Shown here: positions 9,395-18,168 of the stretch, in pieces
Numbering within the stretch: position 1 is the first letter of the stretch
How the letters are laid out: each line of letters begins with the position of its first letter
From: Endozoicomonas sp965198415
GTDB taxonomy: Bacteria > Pseudomonadota > Gammaproteobacteria > Pseudomonadales > Endozoicomonadaceae
Assembly (NCBI GenBank): GCA_965198415.1
Contig: CBDAPN010000032.1
Coordinates: 1,178,001-1,242,000 of the forward strand
Length of the DNA: 64,000 bases
Reading direction: 5' to 3'
Program-made: the position numbers and the translations under genes
Notes under the pieces: model-generated
What the model saw: only the letters and a program-made list of their open reading frames with translations
Databases searched by the model: none
Told to the model about the DNA's origin: nothing

Positions 9395-9763
9395 TCAAAT
9401 AAGGCGGCTGATCATCCAGCCGAGCAGAGAATCGAGCCCCCACAAAATAAGCCCCATCACTAACACGACAACGACTACCACCAGAGTGGTTTGCACCGTC
9501 TCCTGACGAGTAGGCCAGACAACTTTGCGAATCTCATTTTTAGCGTCCTTCAATAGTGTCCAGAAGGCGCCACCTTTAACAGTCTGCAGAGCAACAAACC
9601 CAGCAACTACACCAATGGCCAGCAGACCAACAACGCGAAGCAGGAGCGACTCGGCAGAGAAATAATAGTTACCATAAACACCAATAGCGACCATAATCGC
9701 CACAAGGCCCCATTTGAGACCATCCAGACGACCCTTAGTCGCTTCTTCAGAATTTTCACTCAT
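9395..9763 (-). CDS. secE: Preprotein translocase subunit SecE
   Basis: 122-residue SecE in the three-membrane-helix form typical of gammaproteobacteria. Helices are visible near residues 18-36, 40-62 and 92-116. The conserved cytoplasmic segment EIRKVVWPTRQETVQTT near residue 76 is the SecY contact and identifies the family. SecE clamps SecY in the inner-membrane translocon. The gene follows tRNA-Trp and precedes nusG. Confidence 0.97.
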   Translation of the reverse strand: MSENSEEATKGRLDGLKWGLVAIMVAIGVYGNYYFSAESLLLRVVGLLAIGVVAGFVALQTVKGGAFWTLLKDAKNEIRKVVWPTRQETVQTTLVVVVVVLVMGLILWGLDSLLGWMISRLI

Positions 9764-9839
9764 CAGCTTGATTATCTCTACCCGGACTCTTTTACTTGGA
9801 CTTCTAGAGCAAACACCAAAAAAGGTGCTTGATCAAATG

Positions 9840-9915
9840 TGGCAGGCCAGGAGGGAATCGAACCCCCAACCCCCGGTTTTGGAGACCGGTGCTCTACCAA
9901 TTGAACTACTGGCCT
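9840..9915 (-). tRNA. tRNA-Trp (anticodon CCA)
   Basis: 76-base cloverleaf with a 7-bp acceptor stem (9909-9915 with 9844-9850), anticodon CCA in the loop CTCCAAA, a complete T-arm (GGTTCGATTCC) and an encoded 3' CCA. It lies just upstream of secE, as in Pseudomonas. Confidence 0.96.
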
Positions 9916-10036
9916 AAACGATTGACACCTTTATGAAACCGTTGAGGGTGATAGATTATAGTCTCGAAAAAATAACCTGAAAAGCCTTTCAGCGAATCAA
10001 CACCCCAAAAAAAAGAGACAAAAGCCTCTCTTAATG

Positions 10037-10112
<76 letters not shown>

Positions 10113-10129
10113 ACTAAATTTTTAAAATC

Positions 10130-10203
<74 letters not shown>

Positions 10204-10303
10204 ACGAACACAATAACTTTTACTTTCACTTAACCAATTTAACATAAATACAGGTCAAGAAAACCCAAGCTTTAAATTGATTTTTTACTTACGAAACCAA
10301 GTA

Positions 10304-10387
10304 TGGTGGTGGGGGCTGGATTCGAACCAGCGAAGCTTTCGCGTCAGATTTACAGTCTGATCCCTTTGGCCACTCGGGAACCCCACC
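10304..10387 (-). tRNA. tRNA-Tyr (anticodon GTA)
   Basis: 84-base class II tRNA with the long variable arm typical of tRNA-Tyr. The acceptor GGTGGGG pairs with CCCCACC, the anticodon is GTA (loop CTGTAAA) and CCA is encoded. First of the four-tRNA run in transcription order. Confidence 0.96.
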
Positions 10388-10504
10388 CGATGCTGCGCCA
10401 TTTTATTCAGGAAGTTTTTTTTGTCAACCCAACATTTGCTAGTGGTTAACCCGCCTGAGCAGCGAGGCGTATACTAGAGAAACTCTTGCTCCGTTGCAAT
10501 GCTT

Positions 10505-11212
10505 TTACGGCTCTTTTTTCAGGTTTTTCTGACCGCAGGATGCATTCTTTTTTTTCAAACCAGGGAAATCATCAGCTACATCATCCCAAAAAGTAGCGCT
10601 CAACCTTTTGACTGTCGAGGCATCAATTTCCAGCCACCACTGATCCGGAACTCTGGGTAAAATCTTTATAGCAACGCTGTACCCGGCGCCACGTAAACGG
10701 CTCCTGACGGCTTCTGCCAGATTTTTATGCGAAAAAAGCCCCAAGGAAATCCCGTTGGCCAACTCGCCTTGGGTAATAACAAAGCTGTCTATACGCTGAG
10801 CCTGCAACTCTCTCAATAAGCGCATTGCTGATTCTCTACTGGGCAATGGCGGTATATGCACCCAGTAATCCTGCTGCTGACTGTCTTCATCGGCCCGCTC
10901 TTTACTGTGCACCCCAACAGCGAGCAGGCGCTGCTGCAACTCATCCACCTCCACAGCATTGGCAAAGGGGCCAACTATAAAGCACTCATCGCTTCTCTCA
11001 TCTTTAGCAGCTGCTCCCGTGTTGAGCTTATTAACAGGGTTTTCCTTGGGTGTGTCTTGTATTTCCGAGAGCAATACCAAGCGCTTGGCAGTCACCTCTT
11101 TATGCTCTTCTGTTGCTTCTGGCAACCAGTAGCCAATCCTCGACTCCTGCCAAAAAGCCCAGGCAAAATAGCAGATGTTAGCGAACACAAGCACAATCAC
11201 CACCCAGCGCAT
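10505..11212 (-). CDS. SPOR-domain inner-membrane protein
   Basis: 235-residue protein with one N-terminal membrane helix (VVIVLVFANICYFAWAF, about residues 4-20), a charged linker, and two stretches resembling SPOR repeats (around residues 75-145 and 150-205) with the CFIVGPF and ISLGLFSHKNLAEAV patterns. SPOR domains bind denuded septal peptidoglycan, so a periplasmic wall-binding role is likely. An uncharacterised SPOR protein occupies the same place between coaX and the tRNAs in Pseudomonas. The C-terminal tail is lysine-rich and unremarkable. Confidence 0.75.
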   Translation of the reverse strand: MRWVVIVLVFANICYFAWAFWQESRIGYWLPEATEEHKEVTAKRLVLLSEIQDTPKENPVNKLNTGAAAKDERSDECFIVGPFANAVEVDELQQRLLAVGVHSKERADEDSQQQDYWVHIPPLPSRESAMRLLRELQAQRIDSFVITQGELANGISLGLFSHKNLAEAVRSRLRGAGYSVAIKILPRVPDQWWLEIDASTVKRLSATFWDDVADDFPGLKKKNASCGQKNLKKEP

Positions 11213-11246
11213 TGATTACTCCCGCACCACTTAACTCAAAAGCTAG

Positions 11247-11966
11247 TTACTCAAAAGCCAGCGCCAGTCCATCCATTACCAACTCTGGAAAACAACAGCA
11301 CTTACCATCAATGTGTGGTGCTAATAGCTGCGCATCCCCCCCCGTCAGATATACGACACAACCTCTATAATTTGATTGCTGTGCGTTAACCATAGCCGCG
11401 CTCATAGCCAGAACGCCGTTATTTATACAGTCTGCCGTGTTGGTACCGGGCTGACAGGACGATGCATCACAATCCAACAAGGGCAGTTGTGCAGTATTGC
11501 TGCTCAACATCCGTTTCATTAGCCCCACACCTGGCACAATGTATCCACCCAAATGCAGTCCGTTATGATCGAGAACATCCAGCGTCATGGCGGTGCCAAG
11601 ACTAACCACCAGCTTGTAACCCGCACCACCGAGCTGGTTAGCCGCCAGCATCACTAGCCAGCGATCAACGCCCAGGGTGGCGGTATACGCAACACGTACG
11701 CCGTGCCAATCAGGCTTAACGGTGGCCCTCAGTAGCGGAACCTTCAAAAAACGCTGAACGGCATCATTGAGCAAATAAAAGCGCTCATCGCCCGAAACAA
11801 TGGCTCCCCTTACACTGTCGACATTGCTCATGGACGAAAGCAGAGCGTGCAACCCTTCAACCCAGTGATCGTCGTTCATCAAAAACCCACGGGCAGTCAC
11901 GCCGCTTGAACCAAGAAGACGCCATTTTAAACGGCTATTGCCCGCATCGAGCTCCAGAACACTCAT
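11247..11966 (-). CDS. coaX: Type III pantothenate kinase
   Basis: 239-residue CoaX, which phosphorylates pantothenate in the first step of coenzyme A synthesis and belongs to the ASKHA fold, unlike CoaA. The N-terminal phosphate loop ELDAGNSRLKWR is present, as are GVDRWLVMLAA (near residue 100) and the glycine-rich LVVSLGTAMTLDVLD segment. The ATG at 11966 is chosen over a TTG one codon upstream. It begins 12 bases after birA, the usual birA-coaX pair. Confidence 0.93.
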   Translation of the reverse strand: MSVLELDAGNSRLKWRLLGSSGVTARGFLMNDDHWVEGLHALLSSMSNVDSVRGAIVSGDERFYLLNDAVQRFLKVPLLRATVKPDWHGVRVAYTATLGVDRWLVMLAANQLGGAGYKLVVSLGTAMTLDVLDHNGLHLGGYIVPGVGLMKRMLSSNTAQLPLLDCDASSCQPGTNTADCINNGVLAMSAAMVNAQQSNYRGCVVYLTGGDAQLLAPHIDGKCCCFPELVMDGLALAFE

Positions 11967-11978
11967 CAATCAGCCGCC

Positions 11979-12965
11979 TTACTTTTTATTGCCCGCCACC
12001 TTCAACGATACTTCACCACCGTTGAAAACCACTAAACCCGACTGCGTTTGCAGCAGCAAGCCTCCCTGTTCATTTACGCCGCAAGCAATGCCGGAAACCC
12101 CATTCCCCGGGGCATCCATTACAACGGCCTGCCCTGCATAGGCATCATACTGCTCCCAACCCTTTTTAAAACGCTTAAAGCCAGCGACGCTAAACTCATC
12201 AAGGGTTTTGCACAGTCCGTTGATCAGCGCGCTGGCAACCTTATTGCGACTGATCAGCAGCCCACAAACTCGCTGCATATCAACGACAGGCTGGTCAATG
12301 GTGCCAATTTGCTGTGCGCTCAAGGCAATATTGACACCAACACCAATGATAACCTCACAATCGCCGGTGGGATCACCATACACCTCTAAAAGGACACCGC
12401 TCAGTTTTTGTAAACCATTGGCTGAGTGCCAGAGTACATCGTTTGGCCACTTCAATTTCAGGTTGTCGGCACCGAAACTCTCCAGCACTTTTAGCACGCA
12501 AAGACCAACAGCCAGACTCAAACCCTCCAGAGAAGCCATGCCCGCACGATAAGGCCAGCGCATAGAGAGGCTGATCGTCGAACCAAATGGGTTTTTCCAG
12601 AGCCGCCCTCTGCGACCTCGTCCAGCACTTTGAAACTCAGCCAGGCAGACGGTTCGCGCCCAAGGGTCGCCCACCGTAATCTCACGCACGGCATCATTTG
12701 TTGAGGTTGTCTCAATACAGGTTTTAACAACAACTGACTCACCAACCTGCGGTTCAAGATCATGGACAATCTTTTGCTGATCCAACAGCTCTACGCCCGG
12801 ATGGAGTCGATACCCCTTACCTTTCACCGAATCTACCTGAAGCCCTAGCATTTCAAAGGATTTCAGTTTTTTCCACACCGCCGTACGACTTATACCCAAG
12901 GCACGCCCAAGCGCAGCTCCGGAGTGAAAGCCGCCATCAGATAACAGTTGCAAAAGATTGATCAT
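11979..12965 (-). CDS. birA: Biotin--[acetyl-CoA-carboxylase] ligase / biotin repressor
   Basis: 328-residue bifunctional BirA. An N-terminal winged helix (about residues 1-60, with GRALGISRTAVWKKLK) is followed by the catalytic domain with the biotinyl-AMP loop GRGRRGRLW and LKWPNDV. It activates biotin, transfers it to the carboxyl carrier AccB and, with the helix-turn-helix present, should repress biotin operons. I prefer the ATG at 12965; the frame is open to 13067, but the extra 34 residues are Cys-rich and unlike the family. No Shine-Dalgarno site stands out. Confidence 0.93.
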   Translation of the reverse strand: MINLLQLLSDGGFHSGAALGRALGISRTAVWKKLKSFEMLGLQVDSVKGKGYRLHPGVELLDQQKIVHDLEPQVGESVVVKTCIETTSTNDAVREITVGDPWARTVCLAEFQSAGRGRRGRLWKNPFGSTISLSMRWPYRAGMASLEGLSLAVGLCVLKVLESFGADNLKLKWPNDVLWHSANGLQKLSGVLLEVYGDPTGDCEVIIGVGVNIALSAQQIGTIDQPVVDMQRVCGLLISRNKVASALINGLCKTLDEFSVAGFKRFKKGWEQYDAYAGQAVVMDAPGNGVSGIACGVNEQGGLLLQTQSGLVVFNGGEVSLKVAGNKK

Positions 12966-13143
12966 TACAATGTTCAGTATCCAGATCGCAAAATGGCAAT
13001 AGCATAATATACACACCAAAATAACTCGACACCCACAGAGACTGTTCGAGAGCTGCCGGCAACACAAGACGTGTTTTCAGCTTGTTAACAAACCTTGTGG
13101 AATATGCCATCCATAGCCTCTGATTGGTGGGAAAGGAGAGACT

Positions 13144-13218
13144 ATGGAAAATTCCACCCTAAATAGCTCAAAACGCTACTTTAGTATTACTCTAAATGAT
13201 AAACATCGGCTTAACTGA
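13144..13218 (+). CDS. Possible 24-residue peptide with a strong ribosome site
   Basis: A short open frame (MENSTLNSSKRYFSITLNDK...) starts 5 bases after AAAGGAGAG, a better Shine-Dalgarno site than many real genes here have. It ends at TGA 13218. The product resembles nothing I know. It could be a leader peptide, the stub of a lost gene, or chance in an A+T-rich spacer upstream of the 979-residue gene. Confidence 0.25.
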   Translation: MENSTLNSSKRYFSITLNDKHRLN

Positions 13219-13536
13219 TGCCAGCTTACAAAGCTTACCGCCACTTAAACTCCGTTAGATAAACTAACGTGCTTGATATACATCAGACTCAACTATTTAT
13301 TTATAATCTTCTTACTTAAGCAATATCAGCAGTTGGTTAATTGCAGATTGATCATTAGTAAAAAACAGAAAACCACAATTAGCTTCTAATTGAAAGCGAT
13401 GCTAAAGCACAAAAGATTACCAACATCGTAAGACCAGGCTTAGCCTATGAAGTCAAAAGATAACTGACTTCAAAGACTTACAATGCACCAGCAGCAACGT
13501 ATCAGGTAGGCTGCGGGGCAATCACAACAATAGCAA

Positions 13537-13628
13537 ACTTGGTAATACCGTCATTGTTTATCGTGATACTTCTGAATAATGCAGACTTGGTAATACCGTC
13601 ATTGTTTATCGTGATACTTCTGAATAAT
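13537..13628. repeat. Two exact 44-bp direct repeats
   Basis: Copies at 13537-13580 and 13585-13628 are identical over 44 bases; with the four preceding bases (one mismatch) the unit is 48 bp. They lie about 130 bases before the start of the 979-residue gene and may be part of its control region or a local duplication. The rest of 13068-13756 shows no other gene apart from the short frame at 13144. Confidence 0.9.
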
Positions 13629-13756
13629 AACTTGCAGCCTGACTAGGAATAGAGCCATAAGGTCAGCAAAGCTCAATGACTAAGCAGTTAAAAAATATTG
13701 ATGAATTTCAAAATATTATTTAAAATCCCAAAAAATTATTGAAAGGAGTAAAGGCA

Positions 13757-16696
13757 ATGGAAACTCTTACTGACAGTCCAATCACGAATAGAACGCCAGA
13801 GCCAATAAATGACCAACCAAAAAGTAATAGCTTCTCCAAATTTAAGAATTGGGTCGTTGAAATCGTTAAAACGATAACCAAATTTATTAAAAACGTTAAA
13901 GACACTATCATCGAATTCTTTAGCGGTAAAAAAAAGGTGAGCGATCGTAGTGTTAAGGGCATCCAGCCCAGCGATCAGGGACTGGAAAAATCTCTCAGTA
14001 ATAGTGATTCTATTTCAATACCGCCCATTGAAGACCTGATAGTAACTAGTAGTCAAGAATCAGAAAAAAGCGCAGTTAATAATTTAGTCTCATTAATTCA
14101 GCCAGGCAATGCAAAAAAAGAAAATATCAAAAAATATTTTAACAATGATGAAAAACTATATGAAGATATTGCTAAAACTATAAAAGAATATTCTGAATTG
14201 AAAATTCGTGGCAAAGTAATGCAATTGCTTAAAGAACAAAAACAGCTTTTTAAGTTGCATTCAATTCGTACCGAACAACAAGCCAAGTGGAATAAACTTG
14301 AATCTATTTTATGCAACATTAAAACAGAGCCCGCATTTAATAAAGAAAATACAAACAGTATACGACTCATCCTTGATGAACTAGCAAACAAGAAGGCAGA
14401 AAATGAAGCCAGATCAAAAAAACGCCAACTCGTCATTGATTTCCGTCAATGCAAAACATCTGTTATTAATAATTTATCCGATAAAGAACTTGAAGAAATT
14501 TATTCTGATACCTTAGCGGACAAAGTGCTGACTGATAGTGTTCAGTCCATGTTTTCTCATCTTTTAGATCAAGCACAGATTTCTCCTGATATTAGAGAAA
14601 ATTATTCGGTAAATATTAAGTACCAACCGATGGTAGGCAAAAGTGTTAAGAAGTTTACACTCGAAGTACCAAAAGATAATTACGCTTTAGGTTATGGCTT
14701 GTTTGCCTTGCTGAAAGATCAAGGCTTTTTACCTAGTAGTGATATCTATGACGGGGAAACCAAGTTCTTGCTGACGAAGCAACAACTCGAAGATCTTAAA
14801 ACATACACTACAGAGCTTAAAAAATGGTACGAAGATTTTTTATGCATTGTCGGTGATTTATTAGGGCAGGAAGATGATAACGGCGAAGACGGTGCTGCCA
14901 AGTTTGTTAGAATTGGCCAAAAAACAGTAACAGAAATAATAGACAGTACTAAAAGTTTAACCAGTAACGGCAAAAGGTTAATTAATTCTGTAAATAAAAA
15001 ATGGCCCGTTTTATTGTTTAAAACGATGTCGATCAACCTAGAAGAGCACCAAGATCGTGATTTTCTAAAAGAGAGAATTGAGAATATATACGAAAAAAAT
15101 AACATGAAGAGTGCCAATGGAAAACCCAAGACGTTTATAGATGGAACGTATAGCACCAATCTAGATGTGAAGCAGTTGAGCATAGTCAGCCCGGAACTGA
15201 ATATGCTACTGAAATTGCAGAAAGTCTTGACGGAAGCAACCGGAACCAAAACTCTGCATCAAGCCATCGTTGCAAATTCCGAACGGGCAACAAATTATAG
15301 CGAAGTAGAGGCTATGCAGAGCTATAAAGTTGCGTTAATTTACGAAATCTTTCAAGACATTAAAGGCCCTGATAACAGTGTATTAGATAGAATATCAGTG
15401 TCGTTTGGAGCAAATGCATTAAGCTCACAGTCTATATCATCTGTTGAAGCTAAAGCTTTTGACGTTTGTGAATCGATATTGAGTGATCACACTATGTGTA
15501 GTTTTCGTAATGAAGTGCCGCAAGAGTCACTTGATGAAAATCGCATCGAGCAATTATATAAGAATGGCACCACGTATAAATACTATGCTGATGGTGCTTA
15601 TTACAAGAATATTGATGTACTGCTTGAAACACTGCGTAATTGTCCTGCATATACTCAATTCAAAGCATCTAATCCAGGAATCGATAGAGCATTAAATAGC
15701 CTGAAATATGAATTCACTGAACGATTGAACAGATTTAGCACAATGCCTAATAGTATTTACCATGGCCATGACATGATTAATGAGGCGTTTAGGAACCTTG
15801 AGTCTTTTGTTGGTTTGCTAGTTTTTAAAGAGGAGTTTAAATTGACCGACTCCTCGATCAATGACGCCCTGAATAGCTTAGCCGCTACTCCAGATAATGA
15901 TACCCATCAAGGTTGCAATCGTGGGTTAGCTGGCCGCATGCAGTCACTCATTCAGCCATTAGTTTTTGGGAGTGGCGACAAAATAAAAGACTGCATCAAA
16001 CAGTTCCTAAAACAAAGCATTTCTGCATCTTTTTCACAGCTTAATCTTAGTAATAGTGAGTCTGCTATGAGTGCTCGCTATATTCCTGAAGTGGAAAGAC
16101 TCGTTGGGATTTCCAATACAGCGGATCAACGCCAGGTCAACCCTTCAGAAGATGACTCCGAATGCGATACCGGTGACATCGTTTACCTCTTACTGCGCTG
16201 TTTCTATACACCGGTCTCAATTTATCGACGCTTGTACGCTTTTGTGAGAGAAGAGTTCTGGCGGATGAATTCCGAAGGGGACGATGAAGGGATCTACAAC
16301 CTCATGACAGTGTTAGAGGTTGAAAAAGACGATACCTCAGCCAGTGATCAAGAAGCTTATCGACAAAAGTTAGACAAAAAATTTCGGGTGAGGGGAAACA
16401 CGTTGAACCCTTGGCAGTTCGCATTCTTTCAGCAGGAAATGCCTAAGTACTTAGTAAGGTATTTGATAAAGGAAGGCTATATCATAGCGAAAAGTAACAC
16501 TCAAATGCGTCAAACCTACCTGAATCGGGAAGGTCGACACCCTTGCAGATTTCAGCCCTCCACGCGGCAAAAACGCGATCAAATTGAAGACATTATCAAT
16601 AGAGAGTGGCGAGAGAACCCGAATCCTATGGAGAAGATTTATGGATTTGGCTTTGTGCCTGGTGGCGAAATAGCACAATCAGCAATACCATCCTAA
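13757..16696 (+). CDS. Large repeat-built protein of unknown function
   Basis: 979 residues; I do not recognise the family. The ATG at 13757 has an AAAGGAG site 9 bases upstream and is preferred to TTG 13739. It has no signal peptide or clear membrane helix. The N-terminal 110 residues are Ser/Lys-rich and look disordered; residues about 115-260 are helical and Lys/Glu-rich. Three later stretches share a pattern ending in DG followed by aromatic or polar residues: IYDGETKFLLTKQQL (DG near 332), FIDGTYSTNLDVKQL (near 462) and YYADGAYYKNIDVLLETL (near 612). The last two also share a preceding RIE-x-x-Y helix, so they are clearly related modules. The gene is visibly A+T-richer than its neighbours and sits alone between repeats and an IS remnant. 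A host-directed effector or contact-dependent protein is possible but unproven. Confidence 0.8.
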   Translation: METLTDSPITNRTPEPINDQPKSNSFSKFKNWVVEIVKTITKFIKNVKDTIIEFFSGKKKVSDRSVKGIQPSDQGLEKSLSNSDSISIPPIEDLIVTSSQESEKSAVNNLVSLIQPGNAKKENIKKYFNNDEKLYEDIAKTIKEYSELKIRGKVMQLLKEQKQLFKLHSIRTEQQAKWNKLESILCNIKTEPAFNKENTNSIRLILDELANKKAENEARSKKRQLVIDFRQCKTSVINNLSDKELEEIYSDTLADKVLTDSVQSMFSHLLDQAQISPDIRENYSVNIKYQPMVGKSVKKFTLEVPKDNYALGYGLFALLKDQGFLPSSDIYDGETKFLLTKQQLEDLKTYTTELKKWYEDFLCIVGDLLGQEDDNGEDGAAKFVRIGQKTVTEIIDSTKSLTSNGKRLINSVNKKWPVLLFKTMSINLEEHQDRDFLKERIENIYEKNNMKSANGKPKTFIDGTYSTNLDVKQLSIVSPELNMLLKLQKVLTEATGTKTLHQAIVANSERATNYSEVEAMQSYKVALIYEIFQDIKGPDNSVLDRISVSFGANALSSQSISSVEAKAFDVCESILSDHTMCSFRNEVPQESLDENRIEQLYKNGTTYKYYADGAYYKNIDVLLETLRNCPAYTQFKASNPGIDRALNSLKYEFTERLNRFSTMPNSIYHGHDMINEAFRNLESFVGLLVFKEEFKLTDSSINDALNSLAATPDNDTHQGCNRGLAGRMQSLIQPLVFGSGDKIKDCIKQFLKQSISASFSQLNLSNSESAMSARYIPEVERLVGISNTADQRQVNPSEDDSECDTGDIVYLLLRCFYTPVSIYRRLYAFVREEFWRMNSEGDDEGIYNLMTVLEVEKDDTSASDQEAYRQKLDKKFRVRGNTLNPWQFAFFQQEMPKYLVRYLIKEGYIIAKSNTQMRQTYLNREGRHPCRFQPSTRQKRDQIEDIINREWRENPNPMEKIYGFGFVPGGEIAQSAIPS

Positions 16697-16756
16697 GGGG
16701 TGGCATAGGAAACACTCAGAGCAAAAAGGCCTGACTGACACTCCCCGCCCTATCGC

Positions 16757-16806
16757 ACCCAAAGGGCATAAATACCCAAAGGGCATAAATACCCAAGGGG
16801 CATAAA
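16757..16806. repeat. 17-bp tandem repeat (3 copies) in the IS605 end hairpin loop
   Basis: Three head-to-tail copies of a 17-base unit (ACCCAAAGGGCATAAAT), the last with one A-to-G change and a shortened end. They fill the space between the arms of the G+C inverted repeat at 16743-16813, so the terminal hairpin loop has apparently grown by slippage. Confidence 0.9.
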
Positions 16807-16872
16807 GGCGGGGGTTCTAGGATTGCTCTCAGAATCTTCCTGCTTCAACACGCCTTCCCTAGATAGTGGTTT

Positions 16873-17136
16873 TTAAGCCACTACCCCCGTTCCAGTCGCT
16901 CCATAGGTTAACCCCGCCAGTCCGGCGGTTTTTATATTCTTTGCTGTATTTATGTCTCTGTCGTGGTGTGTTTTGCACCCAGGGCAATCCCACTCCCGAA
17001 TAGACAACGGCAGACATTCATTAATAAACCCACAGCCAGAGCAACGCTTAGAACTAGGAAAGAATCGGTCTATTTCAGCCACAGTACGATCAGCCTTTAT
17101 ACAATCTCCGCTAACAGTAACTGCTAAACGCTTCAG
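16873..17136 (-). pseudogene. TnpB (IS605 OrfB) C-terminal fragment
   Basis: An 87-codon open frame keeps the TnpB tail: RTVAEIDRFFPSSKRCSGCG, a second zinc-ribbon half with CPGC, and the last RuvC block HDRDINTAKNI. TnpB is the transposon-encoded RNA-guided nuclease. The frame ends upstream at a TAG (17137-17139); beyond it the reading shifts and no further TnpB sequence is recognisable, so all N-terminal and central parts are gone. A nuclease-competent product is excluded because two of the three RuvC acidic blocks are missing. Confidence 0.75.
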
Positions 17137-17235
17137 CTAATGCTGCTCATCGGCTTCATGCCACCAATGCAAAGGGAACACTTGAAAAGAGACTTAAGGC
17201 ATAGGGTATTAGTGCTTGTCTGGACTAGCGAGGTA

Positions 17236-18168
17236 TTAGAACCTGTGCAGGCTTATGGTTTTTCCGTTTACCAATACCTGCAGCTGCTTGTTCGTTAAAC
17301 TCAGAACTTCAATTTGCCGCTCCTGCGAAACCCGCCTGCTAAACTGCTCCCCCAAGGCATCGCGCTGCTTCTTTCGGTTAATCCGGAGAATGAGCCGACC
17401 ATTGATAAGCTGCCAGGTGCCAAAGTCTTTCTCGAAGGCGCTAGAACCCACCGGCTGGGAAAAAGAGTCGAAAGTGCCGCTGGCATCAAAATTCCAGTCA
17501 ATAGCAACATCATCACGGGTTTGCCACTTACCTACCAGCTCCGCAGGGGTGAGAGCCTTAAGGGGCTGCCGGTCTTTTTTTGCCAGCAGTTGCTGTAAAC
17601 GCTGTGCAGAGGCTGTGTACTTTTGCTTCAACGTATATTTTTCTTTATTGAAACCTGCCACCCGCTGTTGAAACTCCTGCTTCTGCTTTTGTAGCCCTTT
17701 CAGTTCTTCGTAGAGATATTCAGGAGGTTTCTTACCCGCCCTTTTTATTTGTTGCTGTTTATCATCAATGCTCTTTTCAGTCAGAGCGATCAGGTTCAAA
17801 ACCCGTTTAGCTCTTTGTTCAAGCTCATTCACTTTGCGTTGCATGGCTTGGTAAATTTCCTGCGGTGAGCCGTAAAGGCGAAGCAGCTCCCGGTCCGTTT
17901 GTTCCTGCCGTTTTTGTTCGGCTGCTTTGGATTTTAGTGCCTCAAGCTGGTTGATTTGCTCACGGGTCTTAGCCGGTGGCACGGTCTCAGTAACGCGCCC
18001 ATTTTTATCGAGAATACTGTAGCCAAGATGAGCAAGCTCAGTGGGTACGCTGGTTGAGATAACCGTTCTACCATCACTGTTTTTGTATTTATATAGAGTC
18101 CGTGCCGCAGCCAAATTGTCAACGGTAAAAGACAGTAAGATAGCCAGAAGTAATGGTATTTTTTTCAT
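17236..18168 (-). CDS. DUF4124-domain exported protein with coiled coil
   Basis: 310 residues. The signal peptide (cleavage near residue 21, after LAAA) is followed by a DUF4124 domain (LYKYKNSDGRTVISTSVP), then a long Lys/Gln/Glu-rich coiled coil (about residues 65-200) and a C-terminal beta-rich domain of about 90 residues with VGKWQTRDDVAIDWNF. Its ATG overlaps the pyrE stop by 4 bases (ATGA), so it is translated with pyrE. Function unknown; probably periplasmic. Confidence 0.75.
   Translation of the reverse strand: MKKIPLLLAILLSFTVDNLAAARTLYKYKNSDGRTVISTSVPTELAHLGYSILDKNGRVTETVPPAKTREQINQLEALKSKAAEQKRQEQTDRELLRLYGSPQEIYQAMQRKVNELEQRAKRVLNLIALTEKSIDDKQQQIKRAGKKPPEYLYEELKGLQKQKQEFQQRVAGFNKEKYTLKQKYTASAQRLQQLLAKKDRQPLKALTPAELVGKWQTRDDVAIDWNFDASGTFDSFSQPVGSSAFEKDFGTWQLINGRLILRINRKKQRDALGEQFSRRVSQERQIEVLSLTNKQLQVLVNGKTISLHRF

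Larger units (their letters stand above)
16735..17136 (-). mobile_element. Remnant of an IS200/IS605-type element (right end plus tnpB tail)
   Basis: Contains the last part of a TnpB gene (16873-17136), a hairpin across its stop codon (6-bp stem, 16864-16869 with 16878-16883) and, further on, a 7-bp G+C inverted repeat (16743-16749 with 16807-16813) typical of the subterminal hairpin at the right end of this family. No left end and no tnpA are visible. In active members this region encodes the reRNA/omegaRNA scaffold; whether it is transcribed here is unknown. Confidence 0.65.

Noticed and set aside
16757..16806. Short tandem repeat considered as a CRISPR-like array
   Set aside because: Units are head-to-tail with no spacers and sit inside an IS end hairpin.
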